NCBI GenBank assembly: GCA_021849615.1
Contig: JAJZSQ010000013.1
Location: forward strand, 1-46,695
Direction of reading: 5' to 3'
DNA length: 46,695 nucleotides
DNA from: Pseudomonadota bacterium
GTDB lineage: Bacteria > Pseudomonadota > Gammaproteobacteria > Steroidobacterales > Steroidobacteraceae
The notes beneath the pieces are model-generated. The model ran no database searches. It saw nothing but the letters and a program-made list of their open reading frames with translations, and was not told the DNA's origin. The translations under genes and the position numbers were made by a program. Shown here piece after piece: positions 19,323 through 30,656 of the stretch (positions are counted from its first letter, which is position 1; every line of letters starts with the position of its first letter).

Positions 19323-20669
19323 ATGACCCACTGGGATCTCATCGTCATCGGCGGCGGCAGCGGTGGGCTCGCCGCCGCGCAGCGCGCCGCGGAGTACGGC
19401 GCCAAGGTGCTGCTCATCGAGTCGCATCGGCTCGGCGGCACCTGCGTGAACGTCGGGTGCGTGCCGAAGAAAGTCATGTGGTATGCGGCGGATCTGGCCG
19501 AGGGCCTGCACGATGCCGCCGGCTACGGCTTCTCGCTGAGTGCGAACGGCCATGACTGGCAGGCCTTGAAGAGCAAGCGCGACGCGTACATCGAGCGTCT
19601 GAACGGCATCTATGCGGGCAATCTCGACAAACGCGGGGTGACGCTGGTGCGCGGCCGCGCCGCGTTCGCAGGGCGCACCCACGTCACGGTCGGCTCCGAG
19701 CGCTTCAGCGCCCCGCACATCATCGTGGCCACCGGCGGGCACCCGGTGGTGCCGCCGGTACCGGGCGCCGGGCTCGGCATCACCTCGGATGGATTCTTCG
19801 AACTGAGCTCGCGTCCCGAGCGCGTCGCGGTGGTCGGCAGCGGCTACATCGCGGTGGAGTTCGCCGGGATCTTTGCCGCCCTCGGCTCCCGCGTGGAGCT
19901 CGTGCTGCGCACCGGCGCGGTGCTGAAACAGTTCGATGCCATGCTCGGGGATGCAACGCTGAAGCTCCTCACGGCTCAGGGCGTCGTGGTGCACTCCCAT
20001 GCGATCCCCGAGGCGCTCTCGGGCGAAGCTGGCCACGTCCTACTCACGACGCGCGACGGCCGCCAGCTCGGTCCGTTCGAGACTCTCGTGTGGGCCGTCG
20101 GGCGCGCGAGCGCCGTGACGGACCTGAACCTCGGGGCCGCCGGGGTCGCGTGCGACGCCGAAGGATTCATCCAGACCGACAAGTACCAGGCGACGAGCAC
20201 GGCGGGCATCTACGCCATCGGCGACGTCACCGGCCGGGCGCAGCTGACGCCGGTGGCGATCGCGGCCGGACGCCGCCTCAGCGACCGGCTGTTCGGCGGC
20301 CAGGCCGACCGCCATCTCGACTACCACAACATCCCGACCGTGATCTTCGCACATCCGCCGATCGGCACCGTGGGCCTGAGCGAGCACGAGGCGCGCAACA
20401 ATTACGGCGCTGAGAGCGTCACGGTGTTCAAGTCGAGCTTCGTGCCGATGTACCACGCCATGACGGAACACAAGCCGCGCTGCGACATGAAGCTGGTGAC
20501 GGTCGGCCCCGAGCAGCGCGTCGTCGGGGTGCACGTCATCGGACCCGGCGCCGACGAGATGATGCAGGGCTTCGCCGTGGCGGTGCGCCTGGGCGCCAGC
20601 AAGCGCGATTTCGACGACACGGTGGCGATTCATCCGACCAGCGCCGAAGAGTTGGTCACCATGCGGTGA
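19323..20669 (+). CDS. gor: glutathione-disulfide reductase
   Basis: Gor reduces oxidised glutathione with NADPH in the cytosol. The 448 residues carry the FAD-binding [13 protein letters not shown] motif at the N-terminus and the redox-active disulfide in [13 protein letters not shown]. The NADPH domain has [11 protein letters not shown] with basic residues downstream ([13 protein letters not shown]) that resemble the NADPH-selecting Arg/Lys of E. coli Gor. A second FAD motif, [10 protein letters not shown], follows, and the dimer-interface C-terminus ends [13 protein letters not shown] with the active-site His-Glu pair. The HPTSAEE ending and lack of a lipoamide-type sequence favour Gor over dihydrolipoamide or mercuric reductase. 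Confidence 0.94.
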   Translation: MTHWDLIVIGGGSGGLAAAQRAAEYGAKVLLIESHRLGGTCVNVGCVPKKVMWYAADLAEGLHDAAGYGFSLSANGHDWQALKSKRDAYIERLNGIYAGNLDKRGVTLVRGRAAFAGRTHVTVGSERFSAPHIIVATGGHPVVPPVPGAGLGITSDGFFELSSRPERVAVVGSGYIAVEFAGIFAALGSRVELVLRTGAVLKQFDAMLGDATLKLLTAQGVVVHSHAIPEALSGEAGHVLLTTRDGRQLGPFETLVWAVGRASAVTDLNLGAAGVACDAEGFIQTDKYQATSTAGIYAIGDVTGRAQLTPVAIAAGRRLSDRLFGGQADRHLDYHNIPTVIFAHPPIGTVGLSEHEARNNYGAESVTVFKSSFVPMYHAMTEHKPRCDMKLVTVGPEQRVVGVHVIGPGADEMMQGFAVAVRLGASKRDFDDTVAIHPTSAEELVTMR

Positions 20670-20686
20670 GCGGCGCGGCGCGCCAG

Positions 20687-20714
20687 TTGCGCTCCGGCAC
20701 CGCTCGGGCAGAAT
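20687..20714 (+). promoter_or_regulatory. possible sigma70-type promoter for prlC
   Basis: TTGCGC (20687-20692) and CAGAAT (20709-20714) are separated by 16 bases and lie just ahead of the prlC ATG. Transcription would start very near the start codon, giving a very short or leaderless message. A match by eye only. Confidence 0.35.
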
Positions 20715-20720
20715 GCGGAC

Positions 20721-22751
<2,031 letters not shown>

Positions 22752-22885
22752 CCCCGGTCGCGCTTCGGCGGATGCCCCCGGTGATTCTGAGCAGTGGCTC
22801 TCGGTATGCGGCTGGGGTTTGGCCCACAGTCGCCCCAACACCACGCAGGCCGTCGGCCCACCGCGCCGGCCCCCTCAGCAGCAGA

Positions 22886-23899
22886 ATGATCAGCGAGCGG
22901 CGCAGCGACTTCGACGTCACCGATACCGTACAGGTCAGCTCGCCGGCCGCCGTGCTCGCCGCGACGGAATCGCTGTTTGCGCCGACCTGGCCGAGCACGG
23001 CGCTCGAGCCGCTGCGGCGCGCGTTCGAGCACTTCGAGCGCCTGTTCGCCGGGGAAGTGCCCGGCTTTCACGGGGTCGATACGGTCTATCACGACCGCCA
23101 GCACACGCTCGACATCACCCTCGCGCTCGCCCGGCTGCTGGTCGGATTCGAGCGCCAGGCCGTCCCGGCGGCCCGCCTCGGCGGCGAACGGGCGGTGGTG
23201 ACACTGATTACCGGACTGTTCCACGACGTCGGCTATCTGCGACGCACCGAGGAGTCCGAATCGCGCAACGGTGCGGAGTTCACCCGCGTACACGTCTCAC
23301 GCGGCGCACGCTTTCTGGAGGACTACCTGCCGCGGATCGGGCTTCAGGCCTGGGTGCCGGTGGCGTGCGAGATCATCCATTTCACCGGCTACGAGCGCTC
23401 CCCGGCCGAGATCGAGGCGCGCCTGCGCGACCGGCGCGACGTGATCGCCGGCCACCTGCTCGGCACCGCCGACATGATCGCGCAAATGGCCGACCGCTGT
23501 TATCTCGAGAAATGCCGCGACCGGTTGTACCTGGAGTTCGTGCTCGGTGGGGTGGCGGTGCCGACCGCCGCGGATGGCCAGACGCAGATCCGCTACGCCT
23601 CCGGCCTGGATCTGCTGCGCCAGACCCCGCAGTTCATCGAGGACGTTCGCACCAAGCGGCTCGAGGGCGAGTTCGCCGGCGCGTACCGCTATCTGGAAGG
23701 CCTCTACGGCGGCCGCAACCCGTACATGGAGTCGATCGAGCGCAACCTGCAGTTCCTGCGCCGGGTGCTGCGCAGCGAGAACTGGCGGTTGCTGCGCCGC
23801 CGCCCGCCGATCTTCGCAGCCACCGCCGATCCGATGGGGACGATGCGCGGCCTCATGGTGAGCTACCTCAAGCGCGTCTGGTCGAGCGCACGCGGCTAG
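22886..23899 (+). CDS. HD-domain protein, putative phosphohydrolase
   Basis: This 337-residue soluble protein contains an HD-type metal-binding core. A first His lies in VYHDRQHTLDITLA, the HD doublet in ITGLFHDVGYLRR, and a later His in CEIIHFTGYERSP. A further Asp lies in LLGTADMIAQMADRCYLEK. The spacing matches HD phosphohydrolases of the kind that act on nucleotides or cyclic nucleotides, but I do not recognise a named subfamily. The C-terminal third (YASGLDLLRQTPQFIEDV onwards) is helical and ends in a basic segment. It lies between prlC and the GGDEF-EAL gene on the same strand, so a link to nucleotide second messengers is possible but unproven. ATG 22886 is a best guess; ATG 22772 in the same frame is the alternative. 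Confidence 0.8.
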   Translation: MISERRSDFDVTDTVQVSSPAAVLAATESLFAPTWPSTALEPLRRAFEHFERLFAGEVPGFHGVDTVYHDRQHTLDITLALARLLVGFERQAVPAARLGGERAVVTLITGLFHDVGYLRRTEESESRNGAEFTRVHVSRGARFLEDYLPRIGLQAWVPVACEIIHFTGYERSPAEIEARLRDRRDVIAGHLLGTADMIAQMADRCYLEKCRDRLYLEFVLGGVAVPTAADGQTQIRYASGLDLLRQTPQFIEDVRTKRLEGEFAGAYRYLEGLYGGRNPYMESIERNLQFLRRVLRSENWRLLRRRPPIFAATADPMGTMRGLMVSYLKRVWSSARG

Positions 23900-23941
23900 C
23901 GCGCCGCAGCGCTCTCGGCGGCGCCGGCCGCGCGTAAAGCG

Positions 23942-23970
23942 TTGACGCCCGCCCGGGCGGACTCTATTCT
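23942..23970 (+). promoter_or_regulatory. sigma70-type promoter ahead of the GGDEF-EAL gene
   Basis: TTGACG (23942-23947) and TATTCT (23965-23970) with a 17-base spacer are a strong vegetative promoter match in this GC-rich background. Transcription should start near 23977, about 209 bases ahead of the GTG start of the GGDEF-EAL gene. Confidence 0.65.
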
Positions 23971-23976
23971 CATCCC

Positions 23977-24185
23977 ATGACCACCTATGCCTGGATGCCT
24001 GGGCATGGAGAGCGGCTCGAGCCGCCTGGTACAGCTGACCCCCGCCCACCGGGGCACGCACCGCCGGCCGAACGCAGGGGCTGGCCCGCATGCCTACGAG
24101 GCCGTCTCTGCACAGCGGCACTCCCGCGACTGCATACGCAACGGGCGATGATCCGGACCGACCTCTGCCGAGCGAGTGAATTGCG
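23977..24185 (+). other. long leader containing a 70-codon open frame
   Basis: The predicted transcript start at about 23977 coincides with an ATG opening a 70-codon frame. Its TGA (24187-24189) overlaps the GTG of the GGDEF-EAL gene (GTGA). The encoded peptide is Pro/Arg-rich and matches nothing I recognise. Several short inverted repeats occur in the leader. It could be a leaderless upstream peptide, a structured regulatory leader or simply untranslated sequence. Confidence 0.35.
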
Positions 24186-26249
24186 GTGAGCCGCGCTTTG
24201 AAACACCTGGGTTCCGTGCTGTGGGCGTTCGGCCTGACGCTCGTGGTCGCGCTCGCGAGCGGCGCGGCCGTGCTGTGGGGCCGCTGGCCCGGCACCGCCG
24301 CCGTCTCGGTGGCCGGTGCGGTGGCTCTCGCCGGCAGCGTGCTCGCGGCCGCGCGCGCCTGGCGCATCGCGCACGCCGCAGACCAGGCGGCCGAAGCGCT
24401 CACGCGCAGCGCGCAGCGGATCGCCCAGGGCGATTACGCCCGACCCGTCGAGGTCCGCAGCGGTGGAGCGCTCGAAGCGCTCGAGCTCGCGATGGAACGC
24501 ATGCGCGCCCGGCTGCGCCAGTCGACCATCAACAAGGACTACCTGCGCAGCATCCTCGACAGCATGACCGATGCGGTGTTCCTGACCTCCCCGGACGGGG
24601 TGATCAAGAGCGCCAATGCCGCGGCCTGCAAGATGCTTGGCTTCGCCGAGGAGGAACTGCTCGGACGCAGCATCGTCTCGCTGCTCGATGAGAGTGTGCG
24701 CGGCGGCTTCGATCTGCTGCAGGCCGCGCAGGACACCCGCGAGAGCGTGGTGCGCACCCGAGACGGGCAGACCATTCCGGTGTCGCTCGCCGGCTCGCGC
24801 ATCGAGACCGACGATCCGCAGTTCCAGGGCAACATCTTCGTCGCGCGCAACGTCACCGAACGCAAGCGGGCGGAGCGGCGTATCCGCTACCTGGCCCGCT
24901 ACGACACGCTGACGAAGGTCCCGAACCGCATGCAGTTCCAGCACCTGCTGCAGCAGACGCTGGCGCGCGGACTGCGCAGCGGGCGCTCCGTGGCGCTGCT
25001 GTACCTGGACATGGACCGCTTCAAGGAGGTCAACGACACTTTCGGGCACGACACCGGGGACCGGGTGCTCGAGGTGCTCGCCGAGCGGCTGATCCGCGCC
25101 GTGCCGCAAGGGGCGATTCTCGGCCGGCTGGCCGGGGACGAATTCGCGCTGTGCGTACACGGACTGCCCGCGGAGAGCGACAACCGCGTAGCGGTCGGAC
25201 AGCTCGCGCGCGCGATCCTGAACGAAGTGGCGCGCGCCTTCCAGCTGAACCAACAGGAAGTGTTTCTCACCGCGAGCATCGGCGTCGCCTTCTGTCCGCG
25301 CGATGCGGAAAACGTGATCGACTTGATCCGCAACGCCGATGCGGCCATGTATCACGCCAAACAGAATGGCGGCAACACGTTCATGTTCTACGCCCCGGAG
25401 ATGAACGCCGCGGCGGTCGAACGACTGATTCTCAAAAGCAAGCTGCGCCGCGCTCTCGAGCGCGACGAGCTGGTGATCCGCTACCAGCCGAAGGTCGCGC
25501 TCGCCACCGGGCACGTCGCAGGCGCCGAGGCGCTGCTGCGCTGGCGCCTGCCCGGTCACGGCGACATTCCGCCGGCACGCTTCATCCCGCTCGCCGAGGA
25601 AACCAATCTGATCCTCGACATCGGCGAGTGGGTACTCAACCGGGTGTGCCTGGATTACCGTCAGTTGAAGACCTCCGGTGGTGAGCCGGGACGCATCTCG
25701 CTGAACCTCTCACTGCGCCAGCTGCGCCAGGCGAGCTTCATCCTGCGGTGCCGCTCGGTGTTCCGCCGTCACGGCGTTTCGCCCACCGCGCTCGAGCTCG
25801 AGATCACCGAGACGACGCTCATGGCGGACACGAAGAACACGCTGCGGCTGCTCGAGGAGCTGCATGCGATGGGACTGCACCTGTCGATCGATGACTTCGG
25901 CACCGGCTACTCCTCGCTCTCGGCACTGCAGCAGTTCCCGATCGGGACGCTCAAGATCGACCAGTCCTTCGTGCGCGACGTGCAGCACAACGCCGGTAAT
26001 GCCACGCTGGTTCGCACGATGATCGAGATGGGCCACAGCCTCGGGATGGTGGTGGTCGCCGAAGGCGTCGAATCGGTCCAGCAGCTGCAGTTCCTGCGCG
26101 AGAACGGCTGCGATCAGGCGCAGGGGCGACTGTTCGGCGATCCGTGCGCCGCGGAGAGCCTGCTCGAGCTGCTGCGCCGCCAGGACGCCTCCGGCGCGCC
26201 CTTCGGACACCTGCTGCGCCCGGCGGGCGCGGTGAGCCGCCCCGCCTAG
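24186..26249 (+). CDS. PAS-GGDEF-EAL cyclic-di-GMP signalling protein
   Basis: This is a 687-residue membrane-anchored protein. The N-terminus has two transmembrane helices (about 11-32 and 38-58), then a HAMP-like segment and a PAS domain (SILDSMTDAVFLTSPDGVI). A GGDEF domain has signature AGDEF at residues 316-320. An EAL domain has Glu448-Leu450 in GAEALLRW, plus NLSLRQ, DDFGTGYSSL, KIDQSFVRD and VVAEGVES. The catalytic Glu and metal-ligand Asp residues of the EAL domain look present. The GGDEF first Gly is Ala, which is tolerated in many active cyclases. The terminal EAL motif GRLFGDP deviates from GYLFSRP. It may make or degrade cyclic di-GMP. Start GTG 24186 overlaps the stop of the leader frame. 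It converges with dps. Confidence 0.93.
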   Translation: MSRALKHLGSVLWAFGLTLVVALASGAAVLWGRWPGTAAVSVAGAVALAGSVLAAARAWRIAHAADQAAEALTRSAQRIAQGDYARPVEVRSGGALEALELAMERMRARLRQSTINKDYLRSILDSMTDAVFLTSPDGVIKSANAAACKMLGFAEEELLGRSIVSLLDESVRGGFDLLQAAQDTRESVVRTRDGQTIPVSLAGSRIETDDPQFQGNIFVARNVTERKRAERRIRYLARYDTLTKVPNRMQFQHLLQQTLARGLRSGRSVALLYLDMDRFKEVNDTFGHDTGDRVLEVLAERLIRAVPQGAILGRLAGDEFALCVHGLPAESDNRVAVGQLARAILNEVARAFQLNQQEVFLTASIGVAFCPRDAENVIDLIRNADAAMYHAKQNGGNTFMFYAPEMNAAAVERLILKSKLRRALERDELVIRYQPKVALATGHVAGAEALLRWRLPGHGDIPPARFIPLAEETNLILDIGEWVLNRVCLDYRQLKTSGGEPGRISLNLSLRQLRQASFILRCRSVFRRHGVSPTALELEITETTLMADTKNTLRLLEELHAMGLHLSIDDFGTGYSSLSALQQFPIGTLKIDQSFVRDVQHNAGNATLVRTMIEMGHSLGMVVVAEGVESVQQLQFLRENGCDQAQGRLFGDPCAAESLLELLRRQDASGAPFGHLLRPAGAVSRPA

Positions 26250-26268
26250 CGCCGAACGACCCGCGCGC

Positions 26269-26751
26269 TCAGCGCTGGGCGTGCAGGTGCGCCTCGAGGA
26301 ACCACAGCTGCTTGTCGGCCTCGCGCGAGACCTCGGTGAACAGATCCGCGCTGTCGGCATCGCCGAGCCGCGCCGTCTCATCGATGCCGGCGCGCACCTT
26401 GCGCCCGAAGTCCGCCAGCGCCGTGGCCAGCGCCTCGAGGTGCGCTACCCCCTCGACGATCTGCTCGGGGTAGGCCTTCAGCGTCGTGGTGCGCGAGACG
26501 GCAGCCAGGGTTCCGCCCGCGGTTCCTCCGAGCGCGGTCACCCGCTCGGCAATTCCATCGACGTGCGCCTCGATCTGCTCGGCGATCTGGTCGAACAGCT
26601 CGTGCAGCGCGATGAAATTCGGTCCCTTGACGTTCCAGTGCGCATGCTTGGTCTGCAGCGCCAGATCAATGGCGTCGGCGAGCCGTGCGTTGAGCAGACG
26701 GATCACCTGGGTGCGGATGTCGGCGGAAAGATCGTTGCGGGTCTCGAACAT
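26269..26751 (-). CDS. dps: Dps-family DNA-binding ferritin-like protein
   Basis: Dps forms dodecamers that oxidise and store iron with peroxide and protect DNA. The 160-residue protein is a four-helix bundle with the Dps ferroxidase signature: His residues in LQTKHAHWNVKGPNF, and Asp/Glu in ALHELFDQIAEQIEAHVDGIAER. The N-terminus is short with few lysines, so DNA binding, if any, would use other surfaces. ATG 26751 has a strong GAGGAG ribosome site 6 bases upstream. It converges with the GGDEF-EAL gene and diverges from mdh, sharing a 210-base intergenic region. OxyR or stationary-phase control is typical for the family, but I could not confirm an operator. Confidence 0.94.
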   Translation of the reverse strand: MFETRNDLSADIRTQVIRLLNARLADAIDLALQTKHAHWNVKGPNFIALHELFDQIAEQIEAHVDGIAERVTALGGTAGGTLAAVSRTTTLKAYPEQIVEGVAHLEALATALADFGRKVRAGIDETARLGDADSADLFTEVSREADKQLWFLEAHLHAQR

Positions 26752-26757
26752 GGCATT

Positions 26758-26763
26758 CTCCTC
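26758..26763 (-). promoter_or_regulatory. ribosome binding site of dps
   Basis: GAGGAG on the minus strand lies 6 bases before ATG 26751. It is one of the clearest Shine-Dalgarno sequences in the window and suggests high translation. Confidence 0.7.
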
Positions 26764-26900
26764 AGTCGCTCATCATCGGTGCTGCGCCGGTGGATCTCAC
26801 TTCGGCTCAATTAGTATGACGGTTCGCCGCGCCGCGAAGCGGGTGAGGCTGTTGTAGCACCGGGCGAATGACGCAAGCCAATCGCTAGTTCGGATCAGGA

Positions 26901-26929
26901 TGATAAAGGGCGTCTATCGGCGCTAGAAT
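26901..26929 (+). promoter_or_regulatory. possible promoter of mdh
   Basis: TAGAAT (26924-26929) is a good -10 hexamer. TGATAA (26901-26906) 17 bases upstream is a poor -35. The transcript would have a leader of roughly 25 bases before ATG 26962. Confidence 0.35.
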
Positions 26930-26961
26930 TGCGCGCTTTCCCCGTACGGAACACACGCACC

Positions 26962-27942
26962 ATGAAACCCGCAATGAACGTCGCGATTACCGGCGCCGCC
27001 GGCCAGATCGGCTATGCCCTCGCCTTCCGTGTCGCCTCCGGAGCGCTGCTCGGCCCGGATCAACCCATCAATCTGCACCTGCTCGAGGTCACTCCGGCGC
27101 TGCAGACCCTGAACGGCGTGGTCATGGAGCTCGCCGATTGCGCGTTCGCCGGTTTGAACAAGATCGTTGCGACGGACGACGCCAAGGTGGCGTTCCGTGA
27201 CTGCCACGTGGCGCTGCTGGTCGGCGCCCGGCCGCGCGGCCCGGGCATGGAGCGCAAGGATCTGCTGCTCGCCAATGCACAGATTTTCTCCGCGCAGGGC
27301 AAGGCACTGAACGACGCTGCCGACCGCAACGTCAAAGTGCTCGTGGTGGGCAATCCGGCCAACACCAACGCGCTGATCGCGCGGGCCAATGCCAAGGATC
27401 TGAACCCGCGCAATTTCACGGCGATGACTCGCCTCGATCACAATCGCGCGCTCTCACAGCTGGCCGAGAAGACCGGCACGCACGTGCTCGACATCCGCCG
27501 CATGACCATCTGGGGCAATCACTCCGCGACGCAGTATCCCGACATCAGCCACGCGCTGGTGGGCGGCAAGCCGGCGCCGTCTCTGGTGGACGCCTCCTGG
27601 GTCGAGCAGACCTTTATTCCGCAGGTCCAGCAGCGCGGCGCGGCCATCATCAAGGCCCGCGGCGCCTCGTCGGCCGCCTCGGCCGCCTCCGCGGCGATCG
27701 ATCACATCCACACCTGGGTGCACGGCACCGCCGAGGGTGACTGGGTGAGCATGGCGATTCCGTCCGACGGCAGCTACGGCATCCCCGAGGGCGTGATCTA
27801 CTCGTACCCCGTGACCACGCGCAATGGGGAATACCAGATCGTTCAGGGTCTGGACATCAGCCCCGCCAGCCGCAAGCGCATGGACGCGACGCTCGCGGAA
27901 CTGCATGAAGAACGCGACGGCGTGAAGACGCTCCTCGGCTGA
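26962..27942 (+). CDS. mdh: malate dehydrogenase
   Basis: Mdh interconverts malate and oxaloacetate with NAD in the TCA cycle. The 326-residue protein is of the long cytosolic-type Mdh group common in beta- and gammaproteobacteria. It has NAD-binding [17 protein letters not shown] and the Arg-bearing substrate loop [28 protein letters not shown], the TRLDHNRA segment with the catalytic Asp, and the catalytic His in [12 protein letters not shown] are also present. The start ATG 26962 ([10 protein letters not shown]) is the family N-terminus; a frame extension to 26929 overlaps the -10 box and is rejected. It is monocistronic by appearance: dps diverges upstream and a stem-loop follows the stop. 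Confidence 0.97.
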   Translation: MKPAMNVAITGAAGQIGYALAFRVASGALLGPDQPINLHLLEVTPALQTLNGVVMELADCAFAGLNKIVATDDAKVAFRDCHVALLVGARPRGPGMERKDLLLANAQIFSAQGKALNDAADRNVKVLVVGNPANTNALIARANAKDLNPRNFTAMTRLDHNRALSQLAEKTGTHVLDIRRMTIWGNHSATQYPDISHALVGGKPAPSLVDASWVEQTFIPQVQQRGAAIIKARGASSAASAASAAIDHIHTWVHGTAEGDWVSMAIPSDGSYGIPEGVIYSYPVTTRNGEYQIVQGLDISPASRKRMDATLAELHEERDGVKTLLG

Positions 27943-27953
27943 CCCTCAGCGCG

Positions 27954-27976
27954 CCGGCGCAGCGGCGCTGCGCCGG
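27954..27976 (+). terminator. stem-loop after mdh
   Basis: CCGGCGCAG (27954-27962) and CTGCGCCGG (27968-27976) form a perfect 9 bp stem with a 5-base loop, 11 bases after the mdh stop. No T-tract follows, so termination may be weak or Rho-assisted. Confidence 0.45.
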
Positions 27977-28055
27977 TCGGTGCGGGCCCGGATCACGTTC
28001 GGGTGCGCATCGCGGCCGCCGGGGCGGGCCGCCCCCCGGCTGGCCGGAAACCCGC

Positions 28056-28061
28056 TATAGT
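28056..28061 (+). promoter_or_regulatory. possible -10 element of fadE
   Basis: TATAGT lies about 50 bases ahead of ATG 28113. No good -35 is visible at 16-18 bases upstream. The gene's ribosome site GAAGGAG (28101-28107) is strong. Confidence 0.3.
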
Positions 28062-28112
28062 GCGGTGGCGCCGTTCCATTTTTCTTCGACAGCTCGGCAC
28101 GAAGGAGCTTCC

Positions 28113-30656
28113 ATGCTGGGTGCACTCCTTGCGCTCGTCGCCGCCGCCGCCATCGGCTATGCCGTGACCCAGGCCGGCGGCGTCATCACCCTGATCCTCA
28201 TCGTCGCGGTGCTCTACCTGGCCTACCGCCGACTCTCGCTGCTCGCCTTCACCGCCACGTTCACCGTGCTGCTGGCCGCCTACAGCTACTTCGGGGCGAG
28301 CAACGCCGCGGCAGCGACTTGGAAGGGTTTCCTGTGGCTGTCGCTCGCGGCGTTGTGGCTGCTGAACGTGCGCTGGCTGCGCAAGGCGCTGATCACCCGG
28401 CCCTTCATGAAGGCCTATCGGCGGCTCCTGCCCTCGATGTCGCAGACCGAGCGCGAGGCGCTCGAGGCCGGCACGGTGTGGTGGGATGGGGAGCTGTTCA
28501 CCGGTGCACCGCAGTGGTCGAAGCTGCTCGGCGCGCGCGCTCCCGAGCTCAGCGCCGAGGAACAGGCGTTCCTCGACGGCCCCTGCGAGGAGCTGTGCCG
28601 CATGCTCGATGACTGGAACATCACGCACGAGCGCGGTGATCTGCCGCCGCACGTGTGGGAGTTCATCAAGGCTCGCGGCTTCTTCGCCATGATCATTCCG
28701 AAGCGCTACGGCGGCCTGGAGTTCTCCGCCTTCGCCCATTCGTGCGTGCTGACCAAAATCGCCAGCCGCAGCGCGACGGCGTCCTCCACCATCGCGGTAC
28801 CGAACTCGCTCGGACCGGCCGAACTGCTGCACCATTACGGCACCGAGGAGCAGAAGAACCACTACCTGCCGCGGCTCGCGCGCGGGGAGGAAGTGCCGTG
28901 CTTCGCGCTGACCGGACCGCGTGCCGGCTCCGACGCCGCCTCGATTCCCGACACCGGGGTGGTCTGCCGCGGACAGTGGCAGGGCCGCGAAGTGCTCGGC
29001 ATGCGGCTGAATTTCTCCAAGCGATACATCACGCTCGCGCCGATCGCGACGGTCATCGGCCTGGCGTTTCGGCTGTTCGATCCCGACAAGCTGCTCGGCG
29101 GGCAAGCCGATCTCGGCATCACCTGCGCGCTGATTCCGCGCGAGACCGCCGGTGTCAGCATCGGCCGGCGGCACTTTCCCTCCAACATCCCGTTCCAGAA
29201 CGGGCCGGTGCAGGGCCGCGACGTGTTCGTGCCGCTCGATTTCATCATCGGGGGACCGAAGATGGCCGGCGCCGGCTGGCGCATGCTGGTCGAGCAACTC
29301 TCGGTCGGCCGGTGTATCTCGCTGCCCTCCAATGCCACCGGGGGCGCGAAGGCCGGCGTGTGGGCGAGCGGCGCCTATGCGCGCATCCGCCGGCAGTTCA
29401 ACATGCCGGTCGGGCGCTTCGAGGGCGTCGAATCGGTGCTCGCGCGCATGGCCGGCCTCACCTACACCATGGATGCTGCGCGCTCGGTCACGGCAGGGGC
29501 CATCGATGGCGGTGAGAAGCCCTCCGTGCCCTCGGCGATGCTGAAGTACCACGTGACCGAGATGGGGCGTCAGGTCGCCAATGACGCCATGGACGTGCAT
29601 GGCGGCAAGGGAATCTGCCTCGGCCCGAAGAACTACCTCGGACGCAGTTACCAGGCCGTGCCGGTGACGATCACGGTGGAGGGCGCGAACATCCTCACGC
29701 GCAGCCTGATCATCTTCGGCCAGGGCGCGATCCGCTGCCATCCGTTCGTGCTGCGCGAGATGAACGCTGCCCGCAATCCCGATCACACCCAGGGTCTGGA
29801 GGAGTTCGACCGCGCCCTGTTCGGCCACATCGGCTTCACGATTTCCAACGCGGTGCGCTCGCTCATCATGGCGCTGACGCACGCGCGTTTCACTCGCTCG
29901 CCCGTGAGCGGGCCGACGGCGCGTTACTATCAACACATCGTGCGCTTCAGCGCCTCGTTCGCCTTCACCGTCGACGTCGCGATGCTCACCCTCGGCGGCT
30001 ACCTGAAGAAGAAGGAAAATCTCTCGGCCCGGCTCGGCGACGTGCTCTCGGCGATGTACCTTGCCTCGATGGTGCTGAAGCATCACGAGAACCAGGGGCG
30101 CCCGGAGGAGGACCTGCCGATCGTGGAGTGGGCCTGCCGCAACCTCCTCTATCACGCCCAGGAACAGTTGCACGGCTTTCTGCGCAACTTCCCCAACCGC
30201 ATGCTCGCCGGACTGATGCGCGCGGTCGTCTTTCCGCGCGGGCGGCACTATTCGGCGCCCTCCGACCGGCTCGGCCGTCAGGTCGCCGAGCGGCTCACGC
30301 AGCCCTCGCAGAGCCGCCAGCGCATCGGCCAGTACATCTACACCACCGTCGAGCCCGGCAACCCGCTCGGACTGCTCGAAGAGGCGCTCGAACTCGCCCT
30401 CGAGATGGAACCGCTGGAGAAGCGCATCCGCGTCGAAGGGGTCAAGAGCGGCCGGATCAGCGCCCTCGACCTGCCCGGTCAGCTCGAGCAGGCCCTCGCC
30501 GCCGGCATCATCAGCGCCGCGGAAGGCGATGCGCTGCGCGCCTTCGATGCCAAGGTGATGAACCTCGTGAACGTCGATGACTTCGCGCCGCACGAGCTCG
30601 GCACGCAGTCGCAGCCGGATTACGAGCAGCGCGCGGCCTCGCCGGCGCTGGCATGA
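28113..30656 (+). CDS. fadE: acyl-CoA dehydrogenase FadE
   Basis: FadE carries out the first oxidation step of fatty acid beta-oxidation using FAD. The 847-residue protein is the long gammaproteobacterial type. It has N-terminal transmembrane segments (about 1-75), an acyl-CoA dehydrogenase core (about 115-500) with FFAMIIPKRYGGLEFSAFA, CFALTGPRAGSDAASIPD and GGKGICLGPKNYLGRSYQ, and a C-terminal DUF1974 domain of about 280 residues. I start at ATG 28113 (MLGALLALV) because GAAGGAG lies 5 bases upstream; an in-frame ATG at 28065 precedes the ribosome site. It overlaps the DUF3667 gene by 4 bases (ATGA), so the two are co-translated. FadR- or PsrA-type control is common but not visible here. 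Confidence 0.96.
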   Translation: MLGALLALVAAAAIGYAVTQAGGVITLILIVAVLYLAYRRLSLLAFTATFTVLLAAYSYFGASNAAAATWKGFLWLSLAALWLLNVRWLRKALITRPFMKAYRRLLPSMSQTEREALEAGTVWWDGELFTGAPQWSKLLGARAPELSAEEQAFLDGPCEELCRMLDDWNITHERGDLPPHVWEFIKARGFFAMIIPKRYGGLEFSAFAHSCVLTKIASRSATASSTIAVPNSLGPAELLHHYGTEEQKNHYLPRLARGEEVPCFALTGPRAGSDAASIPDTGVVCRGQWQGREVLGMRLNFSKRYITLAPIATVIGLAFRLFDPDKLLGGQADLGITCALIPRETAGVSIGRRHFPSNIPFQNGPVQGRDVFVPLDFIIGGPKMAGAGWRMLVEQLSVGRCISLPSNATGGAKAGVWASGAYARIRRQFNMPVGRFEGVESVLARMAGLTYTMDAARSVTAGAIDGGEKPSVPSAMLKYHVTEMGRQVANDAMDVHGGKGICLGPKNYLGRSYQAVPVTITVEGANILTRSLIIFGQGAIRCHPFVLREMNAARNPDHTQGLEEFDRALFGHIGFTISNAVRSLIMALTHARFTRSPVSGPTARYYQHIVRFSASFAFTVDVAMLTLGGYLKKKENLSARLGDVLSAMYLASMVLKHHENQGRPEEDLPIVEWACRNLLYHAQEQLHGFLRNFPNRMLAGLMRAVVFPRGRHYSAPSDRLGRQVAERLTQPSQSRQRIGQYIYTTVEPGNPLGLLEEALELALEMEPLEKRIRVEGVKSGRISALDLPGQLEQALAAGIISAAEGDALRAFDAKVMNLVNVDDFAPHELGTQSQPDYEQRAASPALA

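Noticed and set aside
23977-24185. Cyclic-di-GMP (GEMM) riboswitch in the GGDEF-EAL leader
   Set aside because: A GGCACGCACC stretch resembles one GEMM strand, but I could not find the GNRA tetraloop hairpin or the paired second strand, so I do not call it.
27993-30593. An 866-codon minus-strand open frame across fadE
   Set aside because: Antisense shadow of fadE with no domain and biased composition.
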